A stretch of DNA of 26,513 bases, taken from assembly GCF_900698985.1 (NCBI RefSeq), contig NZ_LR217731.1:1-26513 (forward strand). Direction: 5' to 3'. Of the stretch, positions 17,291 through 25,188 are shown piece by piece. Position numbers and translations under genes: made by a program. The notes under the pieces are model-generated. The model searched no databases. It saw only the letters and a list, made by a program, of their open reading frames with translations, and was not told where the DNA came from. The first letter of the stretch is position 1; each line of letters begins with the position of its first letter. The stretch comes from Erwinia_E haradaeae_B (GTDB lineage: Bacteria > Pseudomonadota > Gammaproteobacteria > Enterobacterales > Enterobacteriaceae).

Positions 17291-18445
17291 TTATATATGT
17301 GTCTTTATCGATAAAGATGAAATTGAATGACCAAGATAGGGGTCCCAATCCTTCCATACAGGTTGCAACCCAGATAATCGTAATATCTGTGCTATTTCTT
17401 GCGGAGAACGGTTATCATTTGGAAGAAATTGCTCCAATTCTGCTTTATTATTAGTATAACCTCCTGGTTGAGTTTTAGATCCAGCACTAATGTTGTTTAC
17501 TACAATTGGAATGGCATGATCACGGAAATATGGTGATTCTCTGGTAGAAAGAGAGATCTCAACTTCTGGTACTAAAAGACGAAATGCACACATAACTTGA
17601 AGAAGCTCAGATTCACTCACTGTAGATGAAGAGTCTAGTACGCTACCGGTAAAAGGTCGTAAGCGAGGAAATGATAAGGAGTAACGACTTTTCCAATAAG
17701 TTTTACGAAGATAGAGCAAGTGTTTAGCTAGTATATAACAATCTGTTCGCCAATCATCTGATAATCCTATTAGTATTCCTAAACCTATCTTATCTACCCC
17801 AGAGCGAGCTAGGCGATCTGGAGTTTCTAGTCGCCATAAAAAGTCTTGTTTTTTACCACAGAGGTGATGATGACTGTAAGTTTGTGTGTGATATGTTTCC
17901 TGATATACTAAAACGCCATCTAAACCAAGTTCTATTAACTCTTCGTAATCTTCTTGTAACATCGGCTGCACTTCCATTACCAGAGAGCTGCAATATTTCC
18001 TAATTAACGGCACATAACGTCGAAAGTACTCTATACCTACTTTAGTTTGATGTTCACCTGTAACCAGTAGAAGATGATTAATTCCTTTAGCATGGATAGC
18101 TTCGCATTCTCTAATGATTTCCTGTCTTCCAAGAATTTTACGCCGTATGCGATTTTTCATTGAAAACCCACAATAAGTACAATCATTAGCACAAAGATTA
18201 GATAAATATAGTGGTAAATAAAAAGTCACAGTATTACCAAAACGCTGTCTAGTAACCGTGTAAGCTCGTTGAGCAATAGTTTCTAAATAATGAATACCTA
18301 TTGGTGATAATAAAGCCATCATTTCCTGTAAACCGAGATTTTCCAGCATTAGCGCTCGTTCTACATCTTTTATGGTTTGATTATGTATGCGTGAGCTGAT
18401 TATATCCCATTGTATTTCTTTTAGTTTTTTAGAAAAGGTCTCCAT
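17291..18445 (-). CDS. thiH: 2-iminoacetate synthase ThiH
   Basis: Radical-SAM enzyme that cleaves tyrosine to dehydroglycine (2-iminoacetate) and p-cresol, supplying the C-N unit of the thiazole ring to ThiG. The 384 residues match E. coli ThiH (377). The SAM cluster motif is C85-x3-C89-x2-C92 in LCANDCTYCGFS. Long conserved blocks include TRQRFGNTVTFYLPLYLSNL, LLLVTGEHQTKVG, GLDGVLVYQETYH, KQDFLWRLETPDRL, LSTRESPYFRD and KTQPGGY. The ATG overlaps the end of thiG by 17 bases and is preceded by GGAGG, implying translational coupling. Use of ThiH rather than the glycine oxidase ThiO marks the enteric, chromosome-type pathway, unlike the thiOSGF cluster of large Pantoea plasmids. Confidence 0.97.
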   Translation of the reverse strand: METFSKKLKEIQWDIISSRIHNQTIKDVERALMLENLGLQEMMALLSPIGIHYLETIAQRAYTVTRQRFGNTVTFYLPLYLSNLCANDCTYCGFSMKNRIRRKILGRQEIIRECEAIHAKGINHLLLVTGEHQTKVGIEYFRRYVPLIRKYCSSLVMEVQPMLQEDYEELIELGLDGVLVYQETYHTQTYSHHHLCGKKQDFLWRLETPDRLARSGVDKIGLGILIGLSDDWRTDCYILAKHLLYLRKTYWKSRYSLSFPRLRPFTGSVLDSSSTVSESELLQVMCAFRLLVPEVEISLSTRESPYFRDHAIPIVVNNISAGSKTQPGGYTNNKAELEQFLPNDNRSPQEIAQILRLSGLQPVWKDWDPYLGHSISSLSIKTHI

Positions 18446-19235
18446 TACATTGTCCTCCCGATGTTGATAGAGAGGTTAAAAAACTGGTTAGTGGGCTTGT
18501 AGGTCTTGCCTGGAAATAACGTGACGCTAAACCTGCTTTTCTAGATAACTCACCAGCTTCTGTCGCTAATCGAAAAGCATTAGCCATGGCAACAGGATCT
18601 CTTGAGACAGCAATGGCAGTATTTACAAGAATTGCATCTGCCCCTAACTCCAGAGCCTCTAATGCTTGACTTGGGGAGCCAATTCCAGCATCAATTATAA
18701 CTGGTACTTGAGCTTGTTCAATAATAATTTGTAAGAAATCACGGGTCTTTAGGCCTTGATTGGAGCCTATTGGTGAGCCTAGAGGCATTACTGCTGAACA
18801 ACCTACCTCAGTGAGATGTCGGCATAAAACCGGATCAGCACCGCAATAAGGTAAAACTATGAACCCTTCTTTTACCAATTGCTCTGCCGCTTTTAGAGTT
18901 TCTATTGGATCAGGTAATAGATACTGAATATCTGGATGAATTTCAAGTTTAATCCAGTTTGTCTGTAATGCTTCTCGTGCTACTCTAGCTGCAAATAAGG
19001 CTTCTTCAGCGGTTTTTACGCCTGATGTATTTGGTAGTAGTCGGACACCAGCTTTTAGAAGCCCTTGTAGCAAGGCATCATTACTATTATCATTGATATC
19101 GACTCGACGCATGGCTAAGGTAACTAGCTCGCTTCCTGATACAGAAATAGCCTCTAACATTAATTCAGTGCTACTGAATTTACCTGTTCCGGTAAACAAT
19201 CGAGATCGAAATGAAATACCAGCAATAGTGAGCAT
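18429..19235 (-). CDS. thiG: Thiazole synthase ThiG
   Basis: Builds thiazole phosphate carboxylate from deoxyxylulose phosphate, dehydroglycine and ThiS thiocarboxylate. The TIM-barrel product has LFTGTGKF (13-20), the Schiff-base lysine K96 in WIKLEIHPD, LPDPIETLKAAE, VLPYCGADPVLC, PLGSPIGSNQG, DAGIGSPSQA and NTAIAVSRDPV. It has 268 residues against 256 in E. coli; the extra C-terminal residues read through into the first bases of thiH, producing a 17-base overlap. The start lies four bases after the thiS stop codon, and the GGAGGT that encodes the end of ThiS doubles as its ribosome site. ThiG works in complex with ThiH, and the tight spacing favours balanced production. Confidence 0.97.
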   Translation of the reverse strand: MLTIAGISFRSRLFTGTGKFSSTELMLEAISVSGSELVTLAMRRVDINDNSNDALLQGLLKAGVRLLPNTSGVKTAEEALFAARVAREALQTNWIKLEIHPDIQYLLPDPIETLKAAEQLVKEGFIVLPYCGADPVLCRHLTEVGCSAVMPLGSPIGSNQGLKTRDFLQIIIEQAQVPVIIDAGIGSPSQALEALELGADAILVNTAIAVSRDPVAMANAFRLATEAGELSRKAGLASRYFQARPTSPLTSFLTSLSTSGGQCNGDLF

Positions 19236-19238
19236 AAG

Positions 19239-19445
19239 TTAACCTCCAGCGATCGCTTGGAACAAGAGAATATCATCACCGTCTTTTATCTGATAATCCG
19301 GCCAATTCTTTTGCGGAATCACAGTTTGATTCAGTGCGAGTGCTAGTCCAGAGCTACTTGGATAAAACTGGTAAGAGAGAAACTCTGTGATGGAAAGCGG
19401 ATTTTGAAGTTCCAGAGAGCGGTTATTAAAGGTAATTTTGATCAC
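19239..19445 (-). CDS. thiS: Sulfur-carrier protein ThiS
   Basis: Ubiquitin-like carrier whose C-terminal Gly-Gly is adenylated by ThiF and converted to a thiocarboxylate, the sulfur source for ThiG. The protein ends correctly in IAGG. I chose the GTG at 19445 (68 residues; E. coli ThiS has 66) because AAGGAG lies six bases upstream and the product then begins with the family-typical first beta strand. An in-frame ATG at 19463 would give 74 residues, but it places the ribosome site inside the gene and adds six residues without counterpart. It sits between thiF (45 bp upstream) and thiG (3 bp downstream) in one operon. Confidence 0.93.
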   Translation of the reverse strand: MIKITFNNRSLELQNPLSITEFLSYQFYPSSSGLALALNQTVIPQKNWPDYQIKDGDDILLFQAIAGG

Positions 19446-19490
19446 ATTGGTCTCCTTGAGCATCGGAAAGACTAATATAGTGTTTGTACT

Positions 19491-20240
19491 TTAACTCGTT
19501 GAGCATATCGAGCAATGAGCATTCCGACTAAGACGCAAGGTTCGCCATTGTAGCAACGCTCCATCAAAAAGATGTAATTTTCCGGTAGATGACGTTGATA
19601 TGCCACATAGAAGTTTGATAGCTTCTAGTGCTTGTAAACTGCCCATTACCCCTACTAATGGACCTAATACTCCGGAATTACGACAATTATATTGTTTCTC
19701 TTGTTTAGACGGAAAAAGACAAGCATAACAACCGTATTCCCAAGGAGGCGAAATAACTAATATCTGACCATTAAAACCTATTGCGCTAGCGCTAATTAGT
19801 GGCTTATTAAACTGGATACAGGCAGCATTAATAGCATGGCGGGTCATCATGTTATCACTACAGTCCAGAACCAAATCTGCATCTAAAATTGATTGATTTA
19901 GCCATGTTCCTTCTTCTAGCTTATGTGGTAACGATATATAAAGAAGATTAGGGTTAAGTTCGGTTAGGCTTTTGATTGCTATTTCGGTTTTTAACTGACC
20001 GATTTCGCTTGTTTTATAGAGAATTTGACGTTGCAAATTAGAAATATGTAACAGATCATGATCAGCTAAAATTAATGTACCTACACCGGCCGCTGCTAGA
20101 TACAGAGCAGCTGGCGATCCTAGCCCTCCGATTCCACATAGTAAAACTGTGGAAGACTTTAGTCTTTCTTGTCCTTCAGTGTTTACCTCACTTAATAATA
20201 ATTGCCTGCTATAGCGTAAAAAATCCTGGTCGTTAAGCAT
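19491..20240 (-). CDS. thiF: ThiS adenylyltransferase ThiF
   Basis: E1-like enzyme that adenylates the C-terminus of ThiS so that IscS/ThiI sulfur can be loaded. The product has 249 residues (251 in E. coli). It shows the nucleotide-binding loop G36-x-G38-G39-x-G41, D60 in LADHDLLHISNLQRQ, the catalytic-region cysteine C186 in YNCRNSGVLGPLVG, and the structural zinc pairs C171/C174 and C243/C246. AGAGG precedes the ATG. It heads the four-gene unit thiF-thiS-thiG-thiH. In enteric genomes thiE stands directly before it; here a 707-bp non-coding gap separates it from thiC, so it needs a promoter of its own or read-through. Confidence 0.97.
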   Translation of the reverse strand: MLNDQDFLRYSRQLLLSEVNTEGQERLKSSTVLLCGIGGLGSPAALYLAAAGVGTLILADHDLLHISNLQRQILYKTSEIGQLKTEIAIKSLTELNPNLLYISLPHKLEEGTWLNQSILDADLVLDCSDNMMTRHAINAACIQFNKPLISASAIGFNGQILVISPPWEYGCYACLFPSKQEKQYNCRNSGVLGPLVGVMGSLQALEAIKLLCGISTSSTGKLHLFDGALLQWRTLRLSRNAHCSICSTS

Positions 20241-20700
20241 GAAACCTCTTTAAATTACCAATGCAGTATAATCTTTTAGATATCGTTTTTATATTATTTT
20301 CTCCATATCTCATAACGTTCTACTTCACTTATTAGAATAAGAATCTATTAGCATAGGTAGCTCATTAATACCACAAAACCTCAAAAATCAGGTGATACTT
20401 TGTTTTTTGTGTAAAAATGATAACTATACGGATAAAACTGTCAAGATTCTTGATCAACGCTCTTATTAAGATAATTTGTATCATGGTTCCGATATATATC
20501 AGGTAATTTATCGTTTTAGATAGCAAGATTTATCTTAGTATATTGTCTATAATCATCAGGATTTTAATGTAAACCTGTGTTTAGATATTATATTAATGTA
20601 TCAGAGATCTCTGTATCTAAATTGGTTAGTTATTGAGTATTTCGTAGCAGACAATATAACTATAAAAATCTGAAGAAATAAAACTCTTAAGGTCTCTTAT

Positions 20701-20742
20701 ATATTATGTATTAAGGAATGAATATTATATATTAAGGCATGA
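20701..20742. repeat. Two tandem 21-bp repeats (TTAAGG core)
   Basis: Units 20701-20721 and 20722-20742 have the form ATATTATxTATTAAGGxATGA and differ at only two positions. This is a recent tandem duplication in the thiC-thiF gap. Replication slippage would explain it; no role is apparent. Confidence 0.75.
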
Positions 20743-20758
20743 GCTAATACTGCATAAT

Positions 20759-20799
20759 GTCAGTTTATGTTATAATAATGTGAAATATCATAAACTGAC
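20759..20799. repeat. 11-bp inverted repeat GTCAGTTTATG / CATAAACTGAC
   Basis: Perfect arms at 20759-20769 and 20789-20799 with a 19-nt loop, about 150 bp past the thiC stop codon on the minus strand. No U-run follows on either strand, so it is not a standard intrinsic terminator. It may stabilise the 3' end of the thiC message; this is a guess. Confidence 0.7.
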
Positions 20800-20947
20800 T
20801 AAATGGATATGTCCTATATTATATTAATAATGCCATCTTCTTGATATAGAAAATTAAATAATATAAACAACCTCCTCATGGCTTTGTGTTAGTGCATTAT
20901 GTGACATATAGAATTCAATAGATTTATATATATAAATCATTTAGGGG

Positions 20948-22783
20948 TTATGTAATGCTATTATTTTTTATGTAGTCACGGATCTCTTGGGAGATACTCA
21001 TAGAGCAAAACTTTGGACCGCACATAGAACAAAAGTGTGCGCTTTTACCGGATTCCTTTGGAAGTGTTTCGTCATGATAGGCGCGTGCAGTAATAGGATC
21101 TATCGCTAGATTAAATTGATCCTCCCAACGAAACTCAAAGCGTGCTTTCGACATAGCATTATCACGGATTTGTGCACCAGGATGTCCTTTAGCGAGATCA
21201 GCCGCGTGAGCAGCAATCTTATAGGTAATAAGTCCCTGTTTGACATCTTCTTTATTTGGTAAGCCAAGATGCTCTTTTGGAGTTACATAACATAACATAG
21301 CACAACCAAACCAACCAATTAGCGCAGCACCAATACCAGAAGTAAAGTGATCATAGCCTGGAGCAATATCAGTAGTCAAAGGACCCAAGGTATAAAATGG
21401 TGCATCATGGCAATGCTTGATCTGTTCGGTTATATTTCTCTGAATCATATTCATTGGAACATGACCTGGACCCTCAATCATAACCTGCACATCATATTCC
21501 CAGGCAATTTTAGTTAATTCCCCTAAGGTATAAAGCTCAGCGAACTGTGCTTTATCATTAGCATCGTATACTGAACCAGGACGCAAGCCATCCCCTAGAG
21601 AAAGCGATATATCATAAGACGCACATAATTCGCAAATGTCTCGAAAGTGTTTATAAAGAAAATTTTCTTGATTATGTGCAAGGCACCATTTAGCCATAAT
21701 TGACCCACCTCGCGAAACGATACCAGTTAATCGCTGAGAGGTCATGGGGATATATCGCATAAGTACACCAGCATGAATAGTAAAGTAATCTACTCCTTGT
21801 TGTGCTTGCTCTAGTAATGTATTACGAAATATCTCCCAGCTCAAGTTTTCTGCTACGCCGTTGACTTTTTCTAGTGCCTGATAAATAGGAACAGTACCAA
21901 TAGGAACCGGACTATTTCTTATAATCCACTCACGAGTTTGATGAATATAACGACCTGTAGATAAATCCATAACAGTATCGGCCCCCCAGCGGGTAGCCCA
22001 TACTAATTTTTCTACTTCTTCCTCAATCGAGGAAGTTAACGAAGAGTTACCAATATTAGCATTGATTTTTACTAAAAAATTACGACCGATAATCATCGGT
22101 TCTAACTCAGGATGATTAATATTTGCAGGGATAATAGCACGCCCAGCCGATACTTCTTTTCGGATAAACTCTGGAGTAATATTTTTAGGTGTTACTGAGC
22201 TAGATGATGTTTTAGAATGTTGTGATGTTAGAGGATCATTGTTAATTTGGCTATTTTCCATATTCTCACGTAGCGCAATAAATTCCATTTCAGGAGTAAT
22301 TATCCCCGCACGAGCATAATGCAGCTGAGTAACGCGACGATATTTTTTTGCACGACGAGGGTGATGCAATGTTGTAAAGCGCATATTTTTCATTTCTAAC
22401 ATGTCATCTTGCGCTTTTTTTTCACTAGTAGTCAGTTCAGTGATACATTCACTATCTTGACGATCATTAATCCAATGCGAGCGTAGTCGATGGATACCAG
22501 TACTGAGATCTATGGCTATATCCGGATCTCCATAAGGACCAGAGGTATCATATACTGGAATTGGTGCATTCTCCTCATAGGTAACCTTTTTATCTTGCCC
22601 ACGGATTGGACTAGGACTGAGGTGTATTTCACGTATAGGTACCCGCACGTTACTTGAGCAAGCACTTTGTAGATAAACTCTCGTAGAATTAGGGAAGACG
22701 CTACTTGTTATAGACTCTATGAAAGTCTTTGCTTTCTTACGGTTTTCACGACGTGAGGTGAAATTTGGTGATGATAGCATCAT
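20948..22783 (-). CDS. thiC: Phosphomethylpyrimidine synthase ThiC
   Basis: Radical-SAM enzyme that rearranges the purine intermediate AIR to HMP phosphate, the first pyrimidine step of thiamine synthesis. The product has 611 residues, and most of it aligns closely with E. coli ThiC (631). The non-canonical SAM cluster motif is C585-x2-C588-x4-C593 (CSMCGPKFC). Conserved blocks include YDTSGPYGDP, RRVTQLHYARAGIITPEMEF, GRAIIPANINHPE, SSIEEEVEKLVWATRWGADT, GVDYFTIHAGV, SRGGSIMAKWC, LSLGDGLRPG, EGPGHVPM and TTDIAPGYDHFTSGIGAA. The poorly conserved linker near residues 180-200 is altered and the C-terminal tail is about 20 residues shorter, both outside the catalytic core. GAGGA precedes a tandem ATGATG start. 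No TPP riboswitch was found upstream. Confidence 0.97.
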   Translation of the reverse strand: MMLSSPNFTSRRENRKKAKTFIESITSSVFPNSTRVYLQSACSSNVRVPIREIHLSPSPIRGQDKKVTYEENAPIPVYDTSGPYGDPDIAIDLSTGIHRLRSHWINDRQDSECITELTTSEKKAQDDMLEMKNMRFTTLHHPRRAKKYRRVTQLHYARAGIITPEMEFIALRENMENSQINNDPLTSQHSKTSSSSVTPKNITPEFIRKEVSAGRAIIPANINHPELEPMIIGRNFLVKINANIGNSSLTSSIEEEVEKLVWATRWGADTVMDLSTGRYIHQTREWIIRNSPVPIGTVPIYQALEKVNGVAENLSWEIFRNTLLEQAQQGVDYFTIHAGVLMRYIPMTSQRLTGIVSRGGSIMAKWCLAHNQENFLYKHFRDICELCASYDISLSLGDGLRPGSVYDANDKAQFAELYTLGELTKIAWEYDVQVMIEGPGHVPMNMIQRNITEQIKHCHDAPFYTLGPLTTDIAPGYDHFTSGIGAALIGWFGCAMLCYVTPKEHLGLPNKEDVKQGLITYKIAAHAADLAKGHPGAQIRDNAMSKARFEFRWEDQFNLAIDPITARAYHDETLPKESGKSAHFCSMCGPKFCSMSISQEIRDYIKNNSIT

Positions 22784-23126
22784 CAGTTCCTCAAAAAAAT
22801 TATAGAAAATTCTTCTTATTTTTAGAGTAAGATTATCTTGAATCAGATATAATTAGATTTGTTAATAACCTGAACTTACTCTCCATCTGTAATTAGTTTT
22901 TATGATATAAATACTATGTTAGTTGTGTTTATCTTCTTCGAAATCTCTTTAATAATAATAGTGACTGAGAATAAAAAGGTTAGCTGCATGTCAAAATTTT
23001 AATATTAAACATCAATAATTTAGATTTGCTATACCTAATAATATAAAAATTTTTAAATATAATAGGTAACAACTCTACTTATTAACATTTAATATGTATA
23101 CCTGTTGCGCACTACATTGAAATTAA

Positions 23127-23166
23127 TTTGATATAATGCAATTATATTTGATATAGTGCAATGATG
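23127..23166. repeat. Two tandem 20-bp iteron-like repeats
   Basis: Units 23127-23146 and 23147-23166 share TTTGATATARTGCAATxATx; they differ at three positions. A related TTGCGCACTACATTGA lies just before. They could be iterons or a protein-binding site, but with only two units, slippage is just as likely. Confidence 0.65.
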
Positions 23167-24695
23167 TTATAAAACAGTAAAGTTTATTTTTATGGAAAAT
23201 TTTTTTAATGTTATGTTATATTGCAAAATATCTTTAAAATTTTTAAATAAATAAAAATTTTTATCGAGATGTCTAGCTATCATTAGAAGTTTTTTTGAAT
23301 TATTTTATGATCAAGAAGAGATTATGAGTTATGTATCAATCAATAATACAAATATTTTTAGATTTGATCAGTTTAATGTCTCTAGACTGATAATGTGATA
23401 ATTAAATAATCTAAAGTCTTCCTGTTAGTATGCCGTTTTGTGATGAGATGTCTTAAAATTGTTGAAAGCGTTTTGTAGATTCTTGGTATCTGGAAATAAA
23501 TGTTTATAGATTTATAGTATAAATCAGTAAATATGAATTTTAATCTAGATTGAAACTATATATTTTTATTGTTTTTGCATTGTATATAATCTCAGTGTGT
23601 TTTTTTATTCAAAGATGCACCCAGTTAATCTAAATATATTAAGAATATACTGTGTAGAAAGATATAAAATTTTTCTTTATTAAATAATATATATCTCGAT
23701 CTATATAAAAATCTATTGGTAAAACATAAATTACTAATTTAGATAAGGTGGAGTGTAACTAAAAAACTAATTGTTAACTAAGCCTATATAGAAAAAATTT
23801 ATTTTATCTATTGAGAAGTAAAAATTTATCAGCTTATATTATTGAAAGTAAATTTATAGTTTTCTTACGTTTTTTGGAAATAAGTTGTTTAGTTTAATTA
23901 TTTATCTGGCTAGAAGTTTAACTATTAATAACATATTTTTATTGTCAGATTGATAAAAAAATATTATTTTGCTATAAATAAACAATTATAATATCATTTT
24001 CAATAAATTTATATAGTTGTTGTATGTGGAAAATCTTATTTAATTGGGTAATGTTTAGAAAAAAAATATTTTTTATATATAAATATAAGATATATTATAA
24101 TAAATAAAATAAATTCTTTATCTTATTGAAAGTGATTAAAGAAATGATGTATTTGATATTTTGTATTTAAATAAAAAATTTTTTTGAATATTTTTTTACA
24201 TAACCTATTAATAGCGAGTAACTTTAGATTCTATTTTTTCTTAAGTTTTTTGTTATTTATTTTTGTTATTTATGTAGATAATATTAAATTAGGTATTAAC
24301 GGATCTTTTGTGAGTTAACCGCTACAGCGCTAATATAAAATATGATATAATAAAATTTTATTTTTTCTGTAGATAATTTAGAACAATTATTCTTAATATA
24401 ACTATATGATTTATCTTCTGATTTAAGTTATTCTGATAGAAATAGGTTTTTATAGGTTGGTTTTAATAGGTTATTTATTTTTTTGAATTAGCAGATAAAC
24501 TAATTATTTATGTTTAGTAACAAGACATAAAAGAAAATTATAGCTCAATACATTGAAACGAGAAAAAAAATTATATAATTTATTATTTTGTAGCTATAAT
24601 AAATATTATTTAGATATAAAATTACGCTAACATATATTTTTAATAAAATTTAGTGGTTATTTAGACAGTTACCTTGGAGAAGGAAAACCACTAAG

Positions 24696-24758
24696 ATGAA
24701 AAAAAATCATATTATCACTATAAAAATTAAAATTTTTACTAAAAATTCACTAGATTAG
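24696..24758 (+). CDS. Possible 20-residue leader-type peptide
   Basis: A short frame starts with ATG at 24696, 11 bases after the strong purine run GGAGAAGGA. The product starts MKKNHIITIK and is lysine-rich. The ribosome site sits in the loop of an inverted repeat TTAGTGGTT/AACCACTAA (24650-24658 and 24686-24694), an arrangement that could control its translation. No homologue is recognised, and chance is quite possible in such DNA. Confidence 0.2.
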   Translation: MKKNHIITIKIKIFTKNSLD

Positions 24759-24986
24759 TTGAATAAATAAAAATTTTTGGTGACTTTTTAATAGTTTCCT
24801 TTATAATATTTAATTGATGTTTGATGCAATCACAGTGATAGAACAGCTCGCTGATTCGCTTTTAAACTAGATTCTGCCAAAATAGAAAGTTTGTCATTAA
24901 CAACATGACAGAGTTTCAACTAGTTTATGAAGATTATACGGATAAATTTTGCTGTACAGGACGCTCCCCTATAGTGAGCAGGTGCT

Positions 24987-25018
24987 GGGAGAAAGAGAAA
25001 TAAAACTCTCACTCTCCC
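24987..25018. repeat. Stem-loop just upstream of the antisense-RNA hairpin
   Basis: GGGAGAAAGAGA (24987-24998) pairs with TCTCACTCTCCC (25007-25018) at 10 of 12 positions around an 8-nt loop. It ends five bases before the main hairpin and would be part of the repA leader RNA if transcription starts upstream. It is GC-richer than almost all other non-coding DNA here. Its role in replication control is unproven. Confidence 0.6.
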
Positions 25019-25022
25019 AAAT

Positions 25023-25096
25023 GCAAAGACCCTGGATAGGGTGATCTCGGCAGACTTCATTATCAGGGATTTGCAAGTCGTTCAAAAATGTATTCA
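25023..25096 (-). ncRNA. Antisense RNA controlling repA (RNAI/Inc type)
   Basis: A hairpin at 25023-25074 in the repA leader carries plus-strand loop CTCGGCAGACTTC with a YUNR-type start (CUCG), as in copy-control targets. A minus-strand promoter lies to the right: -35 TTGATT (25126-25131), a 17-bp spacer and CAGTAT (25103-25108), a weaker -10 than in the two orphan copies. It predicts an RNA of about 74 nt ending in the hairpin and a T-rich stretch. Unlike the orphans, this stem has bulges and mismatches in its arms, a property known to be needed for fast kissing in functional antisense/target pairs. By analogy with IncB and IncI-alpha, the RNA would bind the leader of the repA message and block leader-peptide translation and the pseudoknot. 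RNA ends are inferred. Confidence 0.72.
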
Positions 25097-25164
25097 AGAA
25101 GGATACTGGCCGAATGAACGCTAGCAATCAAGTGTCTAATCGCACTTCCCCCATCAGTTCTGCC
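25049..25164 (+). promoter_or_regulatory. Predicted activating pseudoknot for repA translation
   Basis: The loop bases GGCAGA (25049-25054) are exactly complementary to TCTGCC (25159-25164), which lies five bases before the first possible repA start codon. In IncB, IncI-alpha and IncL plasmids a long-range loop-to-leader pairing of this kind (GGCG with CGCC) exposes the rep ribosome site and is blocked by the antisense RNA. Position and complementarity fit; a six-base match alone could be chance, but the placement makes that less likely. Confidence 0.6.
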
Positions 25165-25188
25165 ATAAGTGCAGGGAGTGGTGGATAA
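25114..25188 (+). CDS. RepA leader peptide (RepY/RepB-like)
   Basis: A 24-residue frame (MNASNQVSNRTSPISSAISA and four more residues) begins ten bases after AGAAGGA. It runs through the pseudoknot site and stops at TAA 25186-25188, overlapping the start of repA in another frame. That is the arrangement of repY-repZ (IncI-alpha) and repB-repA (IncB), where translating the leader opens the structure that hides the rep start. Its ATG overlaps the stop of an even shorter frame (25088-25117, ATGA overlap). The -35 of the antisense promoter lies inside it, while the -10 covers its ribosome site. Not a functional protein by itself, as far as can be seen. Confidence 0.55.
   Translation: MNASNQVSNRTSPISSAISAGSGG

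Larger units (their letters stand above)
20241..20947. other. Gap between thiC and thiF where thiE normally lies
   Basis: 707 bp without a recognisable frame; thiE (633 bp) would fit here in the standard thiCEFSGH order. I could not see thiE-like motifs on the minus strand. It contains a tandem 21-bp duplication (20701-20742), an 11-bp inverted repeat (20759-20799) and a CACAAAA/TTTTGTG-armed hairpin (20372-20411). Confidence 0.6.
22784..24986. other. 2.2-kb spacer between thiC and the replicon
   Basis: AT-rich region with the thiC leader at its left end. It holds a 20-bp tandem repeat (23127-23166), two very short frames with plausible ribosome sites (23324-23398 and 24696-24758), a 9-bp inverted repeat around 24650-24694 and, at 24863-24927, an 8-bp dyad (TAAACTAG/CTAGTTTA) enclosing a TGTCAT/ATGACA hairpin. 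Sequence complexity rises from about 24800, where the repA leader region begins. No complete gene was recognised. Confidence 0.55.

Noticed and set aside
20372..20411. ACCTGAT on the minus strand upstream of thiF as a TPP riboswitch
   Set aside because: Only that short segment matches; no CTGAGA part and no GGATAAT continuation. It fits a simple hairpin with CACAAAA/TTTTGTG arms.
22784..22900. CTGAT...GATAAT before thiC as a TPP riboswitch
   Set aside because: Spacing is off by one and the rest of the THI box is missing; reported as an absence instead.
23324..23398. 24-codon frame with AAGAAGAG before its ATG
   Set aside because: No homology recognised and no structural context; frames of this size are expected by chance.
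4152..25074. Three dispersed repeats considered as a CRISPR or REP family
   Set aside because: The copies are 5-15 kb apart, have no spacers and carry promoters and a loop matching the repA leader; antisense-RNA modules explain them better.
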